This document shows, one piece after another, positions 40,463 to 50,987 of a DNA stretch of 64,000 bases; within the stretch, counting starts at the first letter, position 1; each line of letters opens with the position of its first letter. The position numbers and the translations under genes were made by a program. The notes beneath the pieces are model-generated. The model saw only the letters and a program-made list of their open reading frames with translations. It did not search any database and was not told the DNA's origin. Source of the stretch: Kitasatospora sp. MAA19 (GTDB lineage: Bacteria; Actinomycetota; Actinomycetes; Streptomycetales; Streptomycetaceae); assembly GCF_029894125.1 (NCBI RefSeq), contig NZ_JARXYZ010000003.1, positions 248,001 to 312,000 of the forward strand, given 5' to 3'.

Positions 40463-41911
40463 AACGAGCGTAGCAGTGGGGCCGAACTCGCCGACAGGTT
40501 GCGACCGGAGGTCGAGCGCTACCCGGAAGGACGAAAGCTGCCGTCCAGCCGGGCCCTGGTGGAACGCCACCAGGTCAGCCCGGTGACGGTCTCCCGGGCC
40601 ATCGCGCTGCTCGCCGCCGAGGGACTGGTGGTCTCCCGGCCGGGCGCCGGGGTGTTCCGGGCCTCGGCCTTCACCGGCGGCTCGCCCGCCGCCACGTCCG
40701 CCGCCCGACCCGGCGACCTCTCCTGGCAGGAGATCGCGCTGAGCGCCGACTCCGGCCCCCGCGACCTCGCCGCCGACCCGCTGTTCGGCATCCTGAACGT
40801 GCCGCCGCCCGACGTCGTCGACCTCAACGGCGGTTACCCGCACGCCTCCCTGCTGCCCGAGCGGCTGCTCGCCGCCGCCCTCGCCCGGGCCGGCCGGCGC
40901 CCCGGCGCCTGGGACCGCCCGCCCGCCGACGGCCTCACCGAGCTGCGCGGCTGGTTCGCCCGCGACATCGGCGGCAACAGCGGGCCGCTCGGCGCCGGCG
41001 ACGTCCTGATCACCGCCGGCGGGCAGAGCGGGCTCACCATCGCGCTGCGCGCGCTGGTCGCCCCCGGCAGCCCGGTCCTGGTGGAGTCCCCGACCTACCC
41101 CGGCACCCTCGCCGTCGCCCGGGCCGCCGGGCTGCGGCCCGTCCCCGTCCCGGTCGACGCGGACGGCGTCCGCACCGACCTGCTGGCCGCCGCCTTCGAC
41201 GCCACCCGCGCCCGGGCCTTCGTCTGCCAGCCGCTGTTCCAGAACCCCACCGGCGCGGTGCTCTCCCCCGCGCGCCGCACCGAGGTGCTGCGGATCGCCC
41301 GGGCGGCGGGCGCCTTCGTCGTCGAGGACGACTTCGCCCGCCGACTCGCCCACGCCGACGCCCCCGCACTGCCGCGCCCGCTCGCCGCCGACGACCCGGA
41401 CGGGGTCGTGGTGCACCTGCGCTCGCTGACCAAGCCCACCTCGCCCAACCTGCGGGTCGGCGCCCTCACCGCCCGCGGCCCGGCCCTGCAACGACTCCGG
41501 GCGACCCAGGTGGTGGACAGCTTCTTCGTGCCCCGGCCGCTCCAGGAGGCCACCCTCGAACTGGTCGGCGACCCGGGCTGGGCCCGCCACCTGCGCACCC
41601 TCGCCGCCGAACTGCGGGACCGCCGCACCACCACCGTCGCCGCCCTGCACCACGAATTGCCCGGCCTGCTCGGCGCCTACCGCCCCGGCGGCTACCACCT
41701 CTGGCTGCGGCTGCCCGACGGCACCGACGACGCGGCCCTCGCCGCGGCCGCCCTGCGCGCCGGCGTCCTGGTCACCCCCGGGCGCCCGTACCACCCGGCC
41801 GAGCCCCCGGCCCCCCACCTCCGCCTCAGCTACGCCGCGGTCGACACCCCCACCCGCCTGCCCGAGGGCGTCCGCCGCCTCCGGCGCGCCTACGAGGAGG
41901 TGGTCGGCTGA
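40460..41911 (+). CDS. MocR-type regulator (GntR DNA-binding domain plus aminotransferase domain)
   Basis: A 483-residue fusion. Residues 1-70 form a GntR winged helix (RYPEGRKLPSSRALVERHQV, SPVTVSRAIALLAAEGLVVS). The rest is a fold-type I aminotransferase domain: LITAGGQSGLTIALRALVAP, VESPTYPGTLAVARAAGLRP, CQPLFQNPTGAVLSPARR, VVEDDFARRLAH and the PLP lysine in HLRSLTKPTSPNLRVGAL. In MocR proteins the PLP domain senses rather than catalyses. It is divergent from an EamA transporter with overlapping start codons and probably regulates it. Confidence 0.92.
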   Translation: MNERSSGAELADRLRPEVERYPEGRKLPSSRALVERHQVSPVTVSRAIALLAAEGLVVSRPGAGVFRASAFTGGSPAATSAARPGDLSWQEIALSADSGPRDLAADPLFGILNVPPPDVVDLNGGYPHASLLPERLLAAALARAGRRPGAWDRPPADGLTELRGWFARDIGGNSGPLGAGDVLITAGGQSGLTIALRALVAPGSPVLVESPTYPGTLAVARAAGLRPVPVPVDADGVRTDLLAAAFDATRARAFVCQPLFQNPTGAVLSPARRTEVLRIARAAGAFVVEDDFARRLAHADAPALPRPLAADDPDGVVVHLRSLTKPTSPNLRVGALTARGPALQRLRATQVVDSFFVPRPLQEATLELVGDPGWARHLRTLAAELRDRRTTTVAALHHELPGLLGAYRPGGYHLWLRLPDGTDDAALAAAALRAGVLVTPGRPYHPAEPPAPHLRLSYAAVDTPTRLPEGVRRLRRAYEEVVG

Positions 41912-41944
41912 CGGAGCCGCCACCGCCGCCAGGACGGCGGGACC

Positions 41945-42808
41945 TCAGTGCCGGTAGCCCGCCATGCGCTCCAGCCGGGCGATGCGCTCCGCCATCGGCG
42001 GGTGGGTGGAGAAGAGCTTCGCGCCGGCCTCGCCCGGACGGAACGGGCTGGCGATCATCATGTGGCTGGCGGTCTGGAGCTGCGGCTCCGGGCGGAGGGG
42101 CAGCCGGCGGGTGCCGGCTTCGAGCTTGCGCAGGGCACTGGCCAGGGCGAGCGGGTCGCCGGTGATCCGGGCGCCGTCGGCGTCGGCCTGGTACTCGCGG
42201 GAGCGGCTGACCGCCAGCTGGATGAGCCCGGCGGCGAGCGGGCCGAGGATCATGATGGCCAGCATCCCGAAGAGGCCCGGCCCGTCGTCGTCGTCGCCGC
42301 GGCCGAAGGGGATCAGCCAGGCGAAGTTCACCAGGAACATCACCACCGAGGCGAGCGCCCCGGCGACCGAGGAGATCAGGATGTCCCGGTTGTAGACGTG
42401 GCTCAGCTCGTGCCCGAGCACGCCCCGCAGCTCGCGTTCGTCCAGCAGCTGCAGGATGCCGTCGGTGCAGCAGACGGCCGCGTTGCGCGGGTTCCGGCCG
42501 GTGGCGAAGGCGTTCGGGGCGGGGGTCGGGGAGATGTAGAGGCGGGGCATCGGCTGGCGGGCCGCGGTGGAGAGCTCGCGGACGATCCGGTACAGCTGCG
42601 GCGCCTCGATCTCGCTGACCGGCCGGGCCCGCATGGCCCGCAGGGCGAGCTTGTCGCTGTTCCAGTAGGCGTAGGCGTTGGTCCCGAGGGCGACCAGCAG
42701 GGCGATCACGAAGCCGGTCCGGCCGAAGAGACTGCCGATCACCAAGATGAGCGCCGAGAGTCCGCCGATCAGGACGGCGGTCCTCAGTCCGTTGTGCCGG
42801 CGATGCAC
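41945..42808 (-). CDS. htpX: HtpX membrane zinc protease
   Basis: A 287-residue M48 protease of the membrane quality-control system. It has two N-terminal helices ([40 protein letters not shown]), the active site [18 protein letters not shown] (HExxH) and the third zinc ligand in [17 protein letters not shown]. Conserved [20 protein letters not shown] precedes the active site. GTG at 42808 ([11 protein letters not shown]) is chosen because GGAGGG lies seven bases upstream and the length then equals the family norm; the frame is open to 42973. Confidence 0.93.
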   Translation of the reverse strand: MHRRHNGLRTAVLIGGLSALILVIGSLFGRTGFVIALLVALGTNAYAYWNSDKLALRAMRARPVSEIEAPQLYRIVRELSTAARQPMPRLYISPTPAPNAFATGRNPRNAAVCCTDGILQLLDERELRGVLGHELSHVYNRDILISSVAGALASVVMFLVNFAWLIPFGRGDDDDGPGLFGMLAIMILGPLAAGLIQLAVSRSREYQADADGARITGDPLALASALRKLEAGTRRLPLRPEPQLQTASHMMIASPFRPGEAGAKLFSTHPPMAERIARLERMAGYRH

Positions 42809-42990
42809 GTCAGGCCCTCCAATGGTGCGGTGGGGAAGCCCTTTCTGCCTCGTCCCTCTTGCCCGGTCAACGGGTGGGGGCCCGGGCCTTGTTCCCTTGT
42901 GACGGGCGCGACACCGCCGCGACACCGGTGCCTCGGCACCCCGCCGCCCCCGCGCCCGCCCGGCCCCCGTCACGGGCGGCCCCGGCGGGC

Positions 42991-44592
42991 TCAGAACAGG
43001 CTGCCGCCGGCGACCTGGAGGACCAGCTGCGGGGCGAACGACAGGACCACGGCCACCGAGGCGGTGAGCCCCAGCGTGGCGGTCAGGCCGGCCGGCAGCC
43101 GGCGTTCGGCCTCGGCCTCACCCACCGGCTCGGTGTCCGGCGCGGGGGCGAACAGCCGGGCCGTCCAGAGCAGGTAGTAGTACAGCGCGACGACCACGTT
43201 GACGGCCATCACGACCGCCAGCCAGCCCAGCCCGGCATCGACGGCCGCCCGGAACACCACGACCTTGCCGAACAGGCCGATCACGCCCGGCGGCAGCCCG
43301 GCCAGGCAGAGCAGGAAGAAGGCGAGCGCGAGGGCCGTCCAGCGGCGCCGGGCGAACAGGCCGCGGAAGTCGTCCACGCTCGTCCCGGCCCGGCGGCCGA
43401 CCGCCGCGACCACGCCGAACGCGCCGAGGTTCACCACGCCGTAGATCAGCGCGTACGCGGCGGTGGCGCCCAGCGGGTCGACCCCGGTGGGCGCGTAGCC
43501 GGCGGCGGCGAGCGGCACCAGCAGGTAGCCGGCCTGGCCGACGGAGGACCAGGCGAGCAGCCGCACCGCGCTGTACCGGGTGTCGAAGCGCTGGCGCAGC
43601 GCGCCGACGTTGCCCACCGTCATGGTGACGGCGGCCAGCACGGCGAGCGCCAGGCCCCAGGTGTGCGCGTACGGGCGGAACGCGATGGTGGTGGCGAGCG
43701 CGAGGCCGGACAGGCCGGCCGCCTTGCCGACCACCGAGAGGTAGCCGGCCACCGGCAGCGGGGCTCCGGTGTAGGTGTCGGGCACCCAGAAGTGGAACGG
43801 GACGGCGGCGACCTTGAAGGCGAACCCGACCAGGGTCAGCACGGCGCCCGCCTCGGCCAGCGGCTTGAGCTGTCCGGGGGCGTGCTCCAGGCCCTGCGCG
43901 ACGGCGCCGAGGTGCAGGCTGCCACTGGCCGCGTAGACGAAGCCGATGCCGAGCAGCATCACGGCGGTGGCGGTGACGGAGGAGACGAAGAACTTGAGCG
44001 CGGCCTCGGCGCCCCGGCCGTCCCGGCGCAGCGCCACCAGGGCGAAGGCGGGCAGCGAGGCGACCTCCAGGGCGATCACCATGGTGGCGAGGTCGCGGGA
44101 GGCGGGCAGCAGGGCGGCGCCGGTGGCGCTGGAGAGCAGCAGGAACCAGTACTCGCCGCCGGGCAGCTTCTCGTCCTCGACGGTGTGCGCGGAGAGCAGC
44201 GCCGCGATCAGCGCGCCGCCGAGGACGAGCAGCTGGAACACCAGGGCGAAGTGGTCGGCGACGTACGAGCAGCCTGCGTTGTCAGTGGCTCCTGCTACGT
44301 TCTGCACGCAGAAGGTCGCCCGGGGTGATCCCCCGGTGAGGGGGAGGAGCGCGATGAGGGCGAGGGCGAGTCCGGCCGCGGTGAGCCGGCCGAGCCACTT
44401 CCGGTGCCGCTCGGCCAGGAACAGGTCGGTGACCAGGACGGCGAGGGCGGCCACCGCGGCGATCAGCGGGGGCGCGATCGCCACCCAGTCCACGGACTGG
44501 ATCAGGCTGCCCGGGTTGGCTACGGCGAGGGAGGTCACAGTGTGCTGCCCCGTGGAGTGAGGTCCGAGTGCGGCGATCTGGGCTCCGAGCAC
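42991..44592 (-). CDS. nuoN: NADH-quinone oxidoreductase subunit N (nuo2 cluster)
   Basis: A 533-residue antiporter-like membrane subunit with about 14 helices that takes part in proton pumping by complex I. Typical motifs are [40 protein letters not shown] (conserved Lys and Pro in helix 8), [20 protein letters not shown] and [21 protein letters not shown] at 44592 lies two bases before the nuoM stop; a later GTG at 44538 is an alternative start. Last gene of the ten-gene cluster. Confidence 0.93.
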   Translation of the reverse strand: MLGAQIAALGPHSTGQHTVTSLAVANPGSLIQSVDWVAIAPPLIAAVAALAVLVTDLFLAERHRKWLGRLTAAGLALALIALLPLTGGSPRATFCVQNVAGATDNAGCSYVADHFALVFQLLVLGGALIAALLSAHTVEDEKLPGGEYWFLLLSSATGAALLPASRDLATMVIALEVASLPAFALVALRRDGRGAEAALKFFVSSVTATAVMLLGIGFVYAASGSLHLGAVAQGLEHAPGQLKPLAEAGAVLTLVGFAFKVAAVPFHFWVPDTYTGAPLPVAGYLSVVGKAAGLSGLALATTIAFRPYAHTWGLALAVLAAVTMTVGNVGALRQRFDTRYSAVRLLAWSSVGQAGYLLVPLAAAGYAPTGVDPLGATAAYALIYGVVNLGAFGVVAAVGRRAGTSVDDFRGLFARRRWTALALAFFLLCLAGLPPGVIGLFGKVVVFRAAVDAGLGWLAVVMAVNVVVALYYYLLWTARLFAPAPDTEPVGEAEAERRLPAGLTATLGLTASVAVVLSFAPQLVLQVAGGSLF

Positions 44593-44594
44593 GG

Positions 44595-46175
44595 TCAGCC
44601 ACCCCCGAGGAGGTGCTTGACGGCGGGATCGGAGAGTCCGAGCAGGAGCGCGGGCCAGAGGCCGGCGAGCAGGGTGAGGGCGGCCAGCGGCGTCCAGCTG
44701 ACGGCCTCGTACGGGCGCAGGTCGGCGAGCCCGTCCACCGGGGCGGGCTGCTTGGGGTCGCCCATGCAGACGCGCTTGACCACGATCAGCAGGTAGGCGG
44801 CGGTGAGGAGGGTGCCGAGACCGGCCAGGACCATGTAGGTGACGAAGGCGGGGCGCGACAGGCCGTCCGCCGGGTCGAACGCGCCGAACATGGCGAGCAG
44901 CTCGCCCCAGAAGCCGGCCAGGCCGGGCAGGCCGAGGCTGGCGACGGCGGCGAAGGCGAGCAGTGCGCCGATTCGCGGGGCCCGGCCGTACAGCGCGGCC
45001 CCGGTGGCGCCGGCGAGGGTGTCGAGGTCCGCCGTGCCGTAGCGGTCCTTGAGGGCGCCGACGACGAAGAACAGCAGACCGGTGATCAGGCCGTGGGCGA
45101 TGTTGGCGAACAGCGCGCCGTTGACGCCCACCGGGGTGAGGGAGGCGATGCCCAGCAGGACGAAGCCCATGTGGCCGACGGAGGAGTACGCGATCAGGCG
45201 CTTGAGGTCGCCCTTGGCGCCGGGGCGGGCCAGTGCCAGACAGGCCAGTGATCCGTAGACGATGCCGACGGCGGCGAACGCGCCCAGGTAGGGGGCGAGC
45301 GTCGCGGTGCCGTCGGGCACGACCGGGAGGAGGACGCGGACCAGACCGTACGTGCCCATCTTCAGCAGCACGCCGGCGAGCAGCACCGAGCCCACCGTCG
45401 GGGCGGCGGTGTGCGCGTCCGGGAGCCAGCTGTGCAGCGGCCAGGCGGGGGCCTTGACCGCGAGCCCGACCATGATCGCCAGCGCGGCGATCACCTGGGT
45501 GGTGTGGCTCAGTCCGCTGCCGTGCGCGGCGGCCAGGGCCTGCATGTCGAAGGTGCCGGCCTTGCTGCCGATCAGCAGGAAGCCGAGCAGCATCACGGCC
45601 GAACCGAGCAGCGTGTACAGGATGAACCGGTTGGCGGCGGGGGCCTTCGCGCCGCTCCCCCAGCGGGCGATCAGGAAGTACATCGGGATCAGCACGATCT
45701 CGAAGGCCAGGAAGAAGAGCAGGAGGTCCAGCACCGCGAAGGTGGCGAGCATGCCGACCTCGAGGAGGAGGAACAGCCCGACGAAGGCCTTCGCCGAGGG
45801 ACGGTGCCCCTCAGGGGTTCCGCCCCGGGCGTCCCCGCCCGGCAGCCGCTTCTCCGAGTACAGCGCGCAGAGGAAGGTGAGCAGTGCGGTCAGCACGATC
45901 AGCGGCAGCGAGACGCCGTCCACGCCGAAGTGCAGGCGCACGTTGAGGGCCGGGATCCAGGACACGTCGGTGGTGGCCTGCATCCGGGCGGGCTCATCGT
46001 GATCGAAACCGGCCGCCAAGGCGACGGTGAGCAGGAACACCGCGCCGGTGACGACGCTGTTCAGCCGCAGCGCCCGCCGGTCGGCGGCGGCCGGCTCCGG
46101 GCCGAACACCGGCGCCAGGGTGAGCGCGGCGCCGAGCAGCGGCAGCACCAGGAGGGCGATGAGGACTGCGTTCAT
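44595..46175 (-). CDS. nuoM: NADH-quinone oxidoreductase subunit M (nuo2 cluster)
   Basis: A 526-residue membrane subunit of the antiporter family, part of the proton-pumping arm. Motifs: LRLHFGVDGVSLPLIVLTAL, LEVGMLATFAVLDLLLFFLA with its conserved Glu, VKAPAWPLHSWLPDAHTAAP with the channel Lys, and LIAYSSVGHMGFVLLGIASL. It begins MNAVLIALLVLPLLGAALTL at ATG 46175, 62 bases after nuoL ends. Length is close to that of E. coli NuoM. Confidence 0.95.
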   Translation of the reverse strand: MNAVLIALLVLPLLGAALTLAPVFGPEPAAADRRALRLNSVVTGAVFLLTVALAAGFDHDEPARMQATTDVSWIPALNVRLHFGVDGVSLPLIVLTALLTFLCALYSEKRLPGGDARGGTPEGHRPSAKAFVGLFLLLEVGMLATFAVLDLLLFFLAFEIVLIPMYFLIARWGSGAKAPAANRFILYTLLGSAVMLLGFLLIGSKAGTFDMQALAAAHGSGLSHTTQVIAALAIMVGLAVKAPAWPLHSWLPDAHTAAPTVGSVLLAGVLLKMGTYGLVRVLLPVVPDGTATLAPYLGAFAAVGIVYGSLACLALARPGAKGDLKRLIAYSSVGHMGFVLLGIASLTPVGVNGALFANIAHGLITGLLFFVVGALKDRYGTADLDTLAGATGAALYGRAPRIGALLAFAAVASLGLPGLAGFWGELLAMFGAFDPADGLSRPAFVTYMVLAGLGTLLTAAYLLIVVKRVCMGDPKQPAPVDGLADLRPYEAVSWTPLAALTLLAGLWPALLLGLSDPAVKHLLGGG

Positions 46176-46237
46176 CGGGGGCTCCTACGGGCGGCGGTCG
46201 GAATCGGGGGAAGCGGGGAGAGGAGGTACGGCATCCG

Positions 46238-48271
46238 CTACACCGCCACCAGGACGGCCAGCAGGACGACGCCGGCGAGCAGCGCGCTGAGGTAGGTCTG
46301 CGCGTTGCCGGTCTGCGCGAGCCGGACGGCCCGGCCGAGCAGGTTGGCGCCGGCCCCGCTGCCGCGCACGTAGGTCTCGACGACCTCGCGGTCGAGGAAG
46401 CGGACCAGCCGGGCGGCGGCGGCCACCGGGCGGACGAACAGCGCGTGGTACAGCCGGTCGACGCCGAAGCCGTGCCGGGCCGGGCCGAACAGCGGGCCGA
46501 GCAGGGTGCGGCCCGGGTCGGCGACGATCACCTCGGCGGCCGGGGCTCCGGCCTGCTCGGGCACCCGGCCGGTGCCGGCCGGGACGGGTCGGCCGGTGGT
46601 CAGCCGCGCCGTCGCCGAACGCCAGGCGCCGTAGGCCGCGAGCACGCCGACCACGGCGAGCCCGGTGCCGATGACGGCGGTGACCGCGGAGGGGCGCAGC
46701 GAGCCGCCGTCCAGCAGCGCGGGCAGCCAGTCCGAGCGCAGCCCGGCGATGCCGAAGCCCATGGTCGGGATCGCCAGCACCCAGAGCGGCCAGCGCATCG
46801 CGGCCGGCTCGGCGGTGGCCGGGTCGGCCTCGTCGAGCTCGGGCGAGTACGGCGCGTCCGCCTCGTGCTCGGCGCCGGACGCCGCAGCCGCAGCCGCGCC
46901 AGTGGCCGGGCTGTGGAAGGCCAGCAGGTAGAGCCGGGTCGCGTACGCGGCGGTGAGCAACGCGGTGAGCGCGGCCGAGATCAGCACGATCCACCCGGCG
47001 GCCTCCGGCACGGCCGAGGCCGGGCCGAGCCCGTTGGTGAGCGCCTCGCCGTTGGCGGCGTGCTCGGCGGCGGTCAGCACCGCCTCCTTGCTGAAGAAGC
47101 CGGAGAACGGCGGCAGCCCGACCAGGGCGACGAGCGCGATGCCCATCGTCCAGTAGGCGTCCGGGACGCGCTTGCGCAGCCCGGGGATCCGGGACATCGC
47201 GGAGATCGAGTTGGTGTGCGCGGCGTGGATCACCACACCGGCGGCCAGGAACAGCAGCGCCTTGAACGCGCCGTGGCTGACCAGGTGGAAAACGGCGGCC
47301 TCGCGGTCGCCGGCGGCCAGCGCCCCGGCCATGTAGCCGAGCTGGCCGACGGTGGAGTAGGCGAGCACCCGTTTGAGGTCGTCCTGGGCGAGCGCGCAGA
47401 GCGCCGAGCCGATCATCGTGACGGCGGCCATCACCGCGAGCACGACCAGCGCCGCACCCGACAGCAGGAACACCGGCAGCAGTCGGGCGACCAGGTAGAT
47501 GCCGGCCGCGACCATGGTGGCGGCGTGGATCAGCGCGGAGACCGGCGTCGGGCCGGCCATCGCGTCCGGGAGCCAGGTGTGCAGCGGGAACTGCGCGCTC
47601 TTGCCGGCCACCCCGGCGAGCAGCAGCAGGGCGATCAGCGTCGGGTGGCCGAGCCGTCCGTCGCCGGCGGCGGCCAGCACGTCGGGGATCCGGAAGCTGC
47701 CGGCGTCCGCGCCGAGCAGGAAGATGCCGAACAGGAACGGCACGTCGCCGAGCTTGGTGACCAGGAAGGCCTTCAGCGAGGCCGAGCGGGCGTCCTCGGT
47801 CTCCCAGTGGTGGCCGATCAGGAAGTACGAGCAGATGCCCATGACCTCCCAGCCGACCAGCAGCACGATCAGGTCGCCCGAGTAGACCACCAGGAACATC
47901 GCCGCGGTGAACAGCGAGACCAGCGCCGCGTACGACGGGTAGCGCGGGTCCTCCTTGAGGTACGCGGTCGAGTAGACCTGCACGCAGGTGGCGACCAGGC
48001 CGACCAGCACGGAGATCAGCGAGCTGAAGCCGTCCAGGTGGAGGCCGAGCGCGATGTCCGGGCCGCCGGTCGGGGTGAGCCGGGTGGCGGCGTCGAGGGC
48101 CTGGCCGGTGCCGAGCTGGAGGGCGACGACCAGGGCGAGCGCGGCCGAGACGGCGACCGGCACGATGGCCAGCGGCCGGGCCAGCCCGGGCGCCTTCTTG
48201 CCGAGGGCCAGGGTCGCGGCGGCACCGAGTGCGGGCAGCACGGGAACGAGGACGGGCAGGGCGAGGTTCAT
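46238..48271 (-). CDS. nuoL: NADH-quinone oxidoreductase subunit L (nuo2 cluster)
   Basis: A 677-residue subunit with about 16 helices including the long lateral helix region near the C-terminus. Conserved text: [76 protein letters not shown] and [10 protein letters not shown]-type [20 protein letters not shown]. Its ATG overlaps the nuoK stop as ATGA. It is slightly longer than E. coli NuoL because of a loop around residues 470-500 rich in Ala, Glu and Asp. Confidence 0.95.
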   Translation of the reverse strand: MNLALPVLVPVLPALGAAATLALGKKAPGLARPLAIVPVAVSAALALVVALQLGTGQALDAATRLTPTGGPDIALGLHLDGFSSLISVLVGLVATCVQVYSTAYLKEDPRYPSYAALVSLFTAAMFLVVYSGDLIVLLVGWEVMGICSYFLIGHHWETEDARSASLKAFLVTKLGDVPFLFGIFLLGADAGSFRIPDVLAAAGDGRLGHPTLIALLLLAGVAGKSAQFPLHTWLPDAMAGPTPVSALIHAATMVAAGIYLVARLLPVFLLSGAALVVLAVMAAVTMIGSALCALAQDDLKRVLAYSTVGQLGYMAGALAAGDREAAVFHLVSHGAFKALLFLAAGVVIHAAHTNSISAMSRIPGLRKRVPDAYWTMGIALVALVGLPPFSGFFSKEAVLTAAEHAANGEALTNGLGPASAVPEAAGWIVLISAALTALLTAAYATRLYLLAFHSPATGAAAAAASGAEHEADAPYSPELDEADPATAEPAAMRWPLWVLAIPTMGFGIAGLRSDWLPALLDGGSLRPSAVTAVIGTGLAVVGVLAAYGAWRSATARLTTGRPVPAGTGRVPEQAGAPAAEVIVADPGRTLLGPLFGPARHGFGVDRLYHALFVRPVAAAARLVRFLDREVVETYVRGSGAGANLLGRAVRLAQTGNAQTYLSALLAGVVLLAVLVAV

Positions 48272-48639
48272 GCGGCGGCCTGGCCCTTCAGTGCCTCGGC
48301 TCCGGCCGGCGCCTCCTCGGCGAACGGCTCGGCCGGATCGCCGAGCGCGGTGGCCCGGTCGATGTCCGCCGTGCCCCGGGCCCGGAACAGCAGCAGGACG
48401 ATGGCGAGCCCCAGTCCGATCTCGGCGGCGGCGACGGTGATGGTGAACAGGGTGAGCGCCTGGCCGGCGTGCAGCGAGTCGCGCAGCCAGGTGTCGAAGG
48501 CGACCAGGTTGAGGTTGACGGCGTTGAGCATCAGCTCGACGGACATCAGGACCAGGACGGCGTTGCGCCGGGCGAGCACGCCGTACACGCCGACGCTGAA
48601 CAGCAGCGCGGCGAGGACGACGGGGTAGGCGAGGTGCAT
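48268..48639 (-). CDS. nuoK: NADH-quinone oxidoreductase subunit K (nuo2 cluster)
   Basis: A 123-residue three-helix subunit. [20 protein letters not shown] contains the conserved helix-2 Glu, and [20 protein letters not shown] the helix-3 Glu, both important for proton transfer. A C-terminal tail of about 25 residues rich in Ala/Glu is extra compared with E. coli. ATG at 48639 shares a base with the nuoJ stop, and its own stop overlaps nuoL. Confidence 0.95.
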   Translation of the reverse strand: MHLAYPVVLAALLFSVGVYGVLARRNAVLVLMSVELMLNAVNLNLVAFDTWLRDSLHAGQALTLFTITVAAAEIGLGLAIVLLLFRARGTADIDRATALGDPAEPFAEEAPAGAEALKGQAAA

Positions 48640-49400
48640 CAGCCCTCCTGCTCGGTGGTCGGCGACGCGGGAGCGGCGGGGGCGGCGGGAGCTGCGGGGG
48701 CGGCGGGAGCGGCCGGAGCGGCCGGAGCTGCGGGAGCGTCCGGAGCGGCCGGCCTGGGCACGGTCGCGGCGACGGTCCCGTTCGACCCGACCGGCCGACC
48801 GGCGCGCAGCCGGCCCGCCCGGGGCACCGGCACCCGCCGCCTCGACCCGCGCGACAGCACGATCGCGCCGACCAGCGCCGCCAGCAGCAGCACGGAGAGG
48901 GCCTCGAAGGGCAGCACCCAGTGGCGGAACAGGCTCGCCCCGGTGACGGCGGCCGAGCCGCCCCCCGCGCCGAGGTCGATCCAGGAGGTCCGGAAGGCGT
49001 CGACGACCAGCGTCACCAGCGTCCCGGCCGAGGCAAGCGCCACGACCAGGGCCACCCAGCGGTTCTTGGAGTCGGCGTCGGGCGAGCGCCCGATCGGCGC
49101 CTTGGTGAGCATCAGTCCGAACAGCACCAGCACGATCACCGAGCCGAGGTAGATCAGCACCTGCACCCAGGCGATGAACTCGGCGGTGAGCAGCAGGAAC
49201 TCCACCGCCAGCCCGCCGAGCGCGACCACCAGCCAGAGCGCGGCGTGCACCAGCTGCTTGGTGGTGACGGCGACCAGGGCCGAGCCCAGCACGGCGACAC
49301 CGACCAGCAGGAAGACGATCTCCACCCCGGTCGGGGACAGGAACGAACGGGCGGCCGGCTCCAACGAGCCGGTCGCCGCGAGCAGGGTGGCGGCACTCAC
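48639..49400 (-). CDS. nuoJ: NADH-quinone oxidoreductase subunit J with Ala/Pro tail
   Basis: A 253-residue subunit beginning at GTG 49400 (GGAGG upstream). Five helices carry the NuoJ signature: [40 protein letters not shown] and [20 protein letters not shown]. After residue 200 a basic stretch leads into an unusual low-complexity tail of APAAPAAP-type repeats, ending SPTTEQEG. The start overlaps the nuoI stop as GTGA. Confidence 0.93.
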   Translation of the reverse strand: MSAATLLAATGSLEPAARSFLSPTGVEIVFLLVGVAVLGSALVAVTTKQLVHAALWLVVALGGLAVEFLLLTAEFIAWVQVLIYLGSVIVLVLFGLMLTKAPIGRSPDADSKNRWVALVVALASAGTLVTLVVDAFRTSWIDLGAGGGSAAVTGASLFRHWVLPFEALSVLLLAALVGAIVLSRGSRRRVPVPRAGRLRAGRPVGSNGTVAATVPRPAAPDAPAAPAAPAAPAAPAAPAAPAAPASPTTEQEG

Positions 49401-49954
49401 GGGGCCTCCCCCTCCTCCGAAGCGGCGGCGGCCGCGGCGGCCGCCAGTTTGTCCGCCGCCTTGCGCGCGGCGGCGATCTCCTTGGGCTCCTCGGCCGCCG
49501 GGTCCAGCGCCGGCGGCGCCGGGACGGTCCACATCCACTCGCGGAGCCTGTCCCGCTCGTGGGTCAGCTCCAGGATGTCCGTCTCGGCGTACTCGAACTC
49601 CGGCGACCAGAACAGCGCGTCGAAGGGGCACACCTCGATGCAGATCCCGCAGTACATGCAGAGCGAGAAGTCGATGGCGAACCGGTCCAGCACGTTGCGG
49701 GTGCGGGCCCGCGCGTTCGGCTCGGCGGCCGGCAGCGTCTCCTTGTGGGAGTCGATGTAGATGCACCAGTCCGGGCACTCGCGCGCGCAGAGCATGCACA
49801 CCGTGCAGTTCTCCTCCAGCAGCGCGATGACGCCGCGCGAGCGCGGCGGCAGCACCGGCTGCACCTCGGGGTACTGCGCGGTGACGCTCTTCTTCGTCAT
49901 CGTCCGCAGAGTCACGGCCAAGCCCTTGGCCAGGCCGGCACCGGGAAAACTCAT
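49397..49954 (-). CDS. nuoI: NADH-quinone oxidoreductase subunit I (nuo2 cluster)
   Basis: A 185-residue ferredoxin-like subunit. Two complete [4Fe-4S] motifs are present, [12 protein letters not shown] and [12 protein letters not shown]. These clusters pass electrons toward NuoB. ATG 49954 ([20 protein letters not shown]) is chosen; the open frame to 49993 adds only unconserved residues. A C-terminal Ala-rich tail (about 30 residues) is extra. It retains all Cys ligands, so the cluster encodes an electron-carrying arm despite lacking NuoD-G. Confidence 0.94.
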   Translation of the reverse strand: MSFPGAGLAKGLAVTLRTMTKKSVTAQYPEVQPVLPPRSRGVIALLEENCTVCMLCARECPDWCIYIDSHKETLPAAEPNARARTRNVLDRFAIDFSLCMYCGICIEVCPFDALFWSPEFEYAETDILELTHERDRLREWMWTVPAPPALDPAAEEPKEIAAARKAADKLAAAAAAAASEEGEAP

Positions 49955-50027
49955 GCGCCCACCTCGCTTCGCCCGGCAGGGGCATTCGCCCACACGCGCC
50001 TGATGATGATTCGCTCGCTTCGCTCGC

Positions 50028-50987
50028 TCATGAGATCGCCACCTTGATGATGCCGGTGAGGGCCAGCTGGACGAGGGCGAGCGGGATCAGCCCGGTCCAC
50101 GCGAAGCGCATCAGCTGGTCCTCGCGCAGACGCGGGTAGGTGACCCGCAGCCAGATGACCACGAAGGCCAGCGCGAAGGTCTTCAGGATCATCCAGAGCC
50201 AGCCGAGCTGGTCCGACAGCGGGCCGTGCCAGCCGCCCAGGAAGAGCACCGCGGTCAGCGCCGACACCACCAGGATGCCCGCGTACTCGGACAGCAGGAA
50301 CAGCGCGAAGCGCAGCCCGGTGTACTCGGTGTACGCGCCGAAGATGATCTCCGAGTCGGCGACCGGCATGTCGAACGGCGGGCGCTGGAGCTCGGCCAGG
50401 CCGGCCGTGAAGAACACGAACGCGCCGATCAGCTGCCAGGGCAGCCAGTACCACTCCCAGGCGTCCAGGATCCCGGGCAGCGACAGCGTGCCGGCGGCCA
50501 TCGCCACCGAGGCCGCCGCCAGCACCATCGGCAGCTCGTAGGACATCAGCTGCGCGGCCGTGCGCAGGCCGCCGAGCAACGAGAACTTGTTCGCCGAGGC
50601 CCAGCCGGCCATCAGCTTGCCGATCACGCCGACGCCCATCACGGCCAGCACGAAGAACAGGCCGGCGTCGATCGCCTGGCCGACGAAGCCGTTCGGGCCG
50701 ACCGGGATCGCCAGCAGCACGAACAGGTACGGCAGCAGCGAGACGGCGGGCGCCAGCTGGAAGATCCGGCGGTCCGCCCCGGCCGGGACGATGTCCTCCT
50801 TCTGCGCGAACTTCACGCCGTCCGCGACGAGCTGCGCCCAGCCGTGGAAGCCACCGGCGTACATCGGGCCGAGCCGGCCCTGCATGTGCGCCATGACCTT
50901 GTGCTCGGTCTGGCCGATGACCAGCGGGAAGACGAGGAAGACGACCAGGGTGGCGACGCAGCGCAGCACCGTGTCGAGCAGGTTCAC
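50028..50987 (-). CDS. nuoH: NADH-quinone oxidoreductase subunit H (nuo2 cluster)
   Basis: A 319-residue eight-helix subunit that forms part of the quinone chamber. Conserved blocks: [80 protein letters not shown] (quinone-loop Glu/Asp) and [23 protein letters not shown] at 50987 overlaps the nuoC stop by four bases. In the 70-base gap to nuoI a GAGCGAGCGAAGCGAGCG-type element familiar in streptomycetes is seen. Confidence 0.95.
   Translation of the reverse strand: MNLLDTVLRCVATLVVFLVFPLVIGQTEHKVMAHMQGRLGPMYAGGFHGWAQLVADGVKFAQKEDIVPAGADRRIFQLAPAVSLLPYLFVLLAIPVGPNGFVGQAIDAGLFFVLAVMGVGVIGKLMAGWASANKFSLLGGLRTAAQLMSYELPMVLAAASVAMAAGTLSLPGILDAWEWYWLPWQLIGAFVFFTAGLAELQRPPFDMPVADSEIIFGAYTEYTGLRFALFLLSEYAGILVVSALTAVLFLGGWHGPLSDQLGWLWMILKTFALAFVVIWLRVTYPRLREDQLMRFAWTGLIPLALVQLALTGIIKVAIS

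Noticed and set aside
50000-50035. Possible short ORF from the GAGCGAGCGAAGCGAGCG-type sequence between nuoH and nuoI
   Set aside because: A repetitive element familiar in streptomycete genomes that yields SERSER-like pseudo-peptides; no ribosome site.
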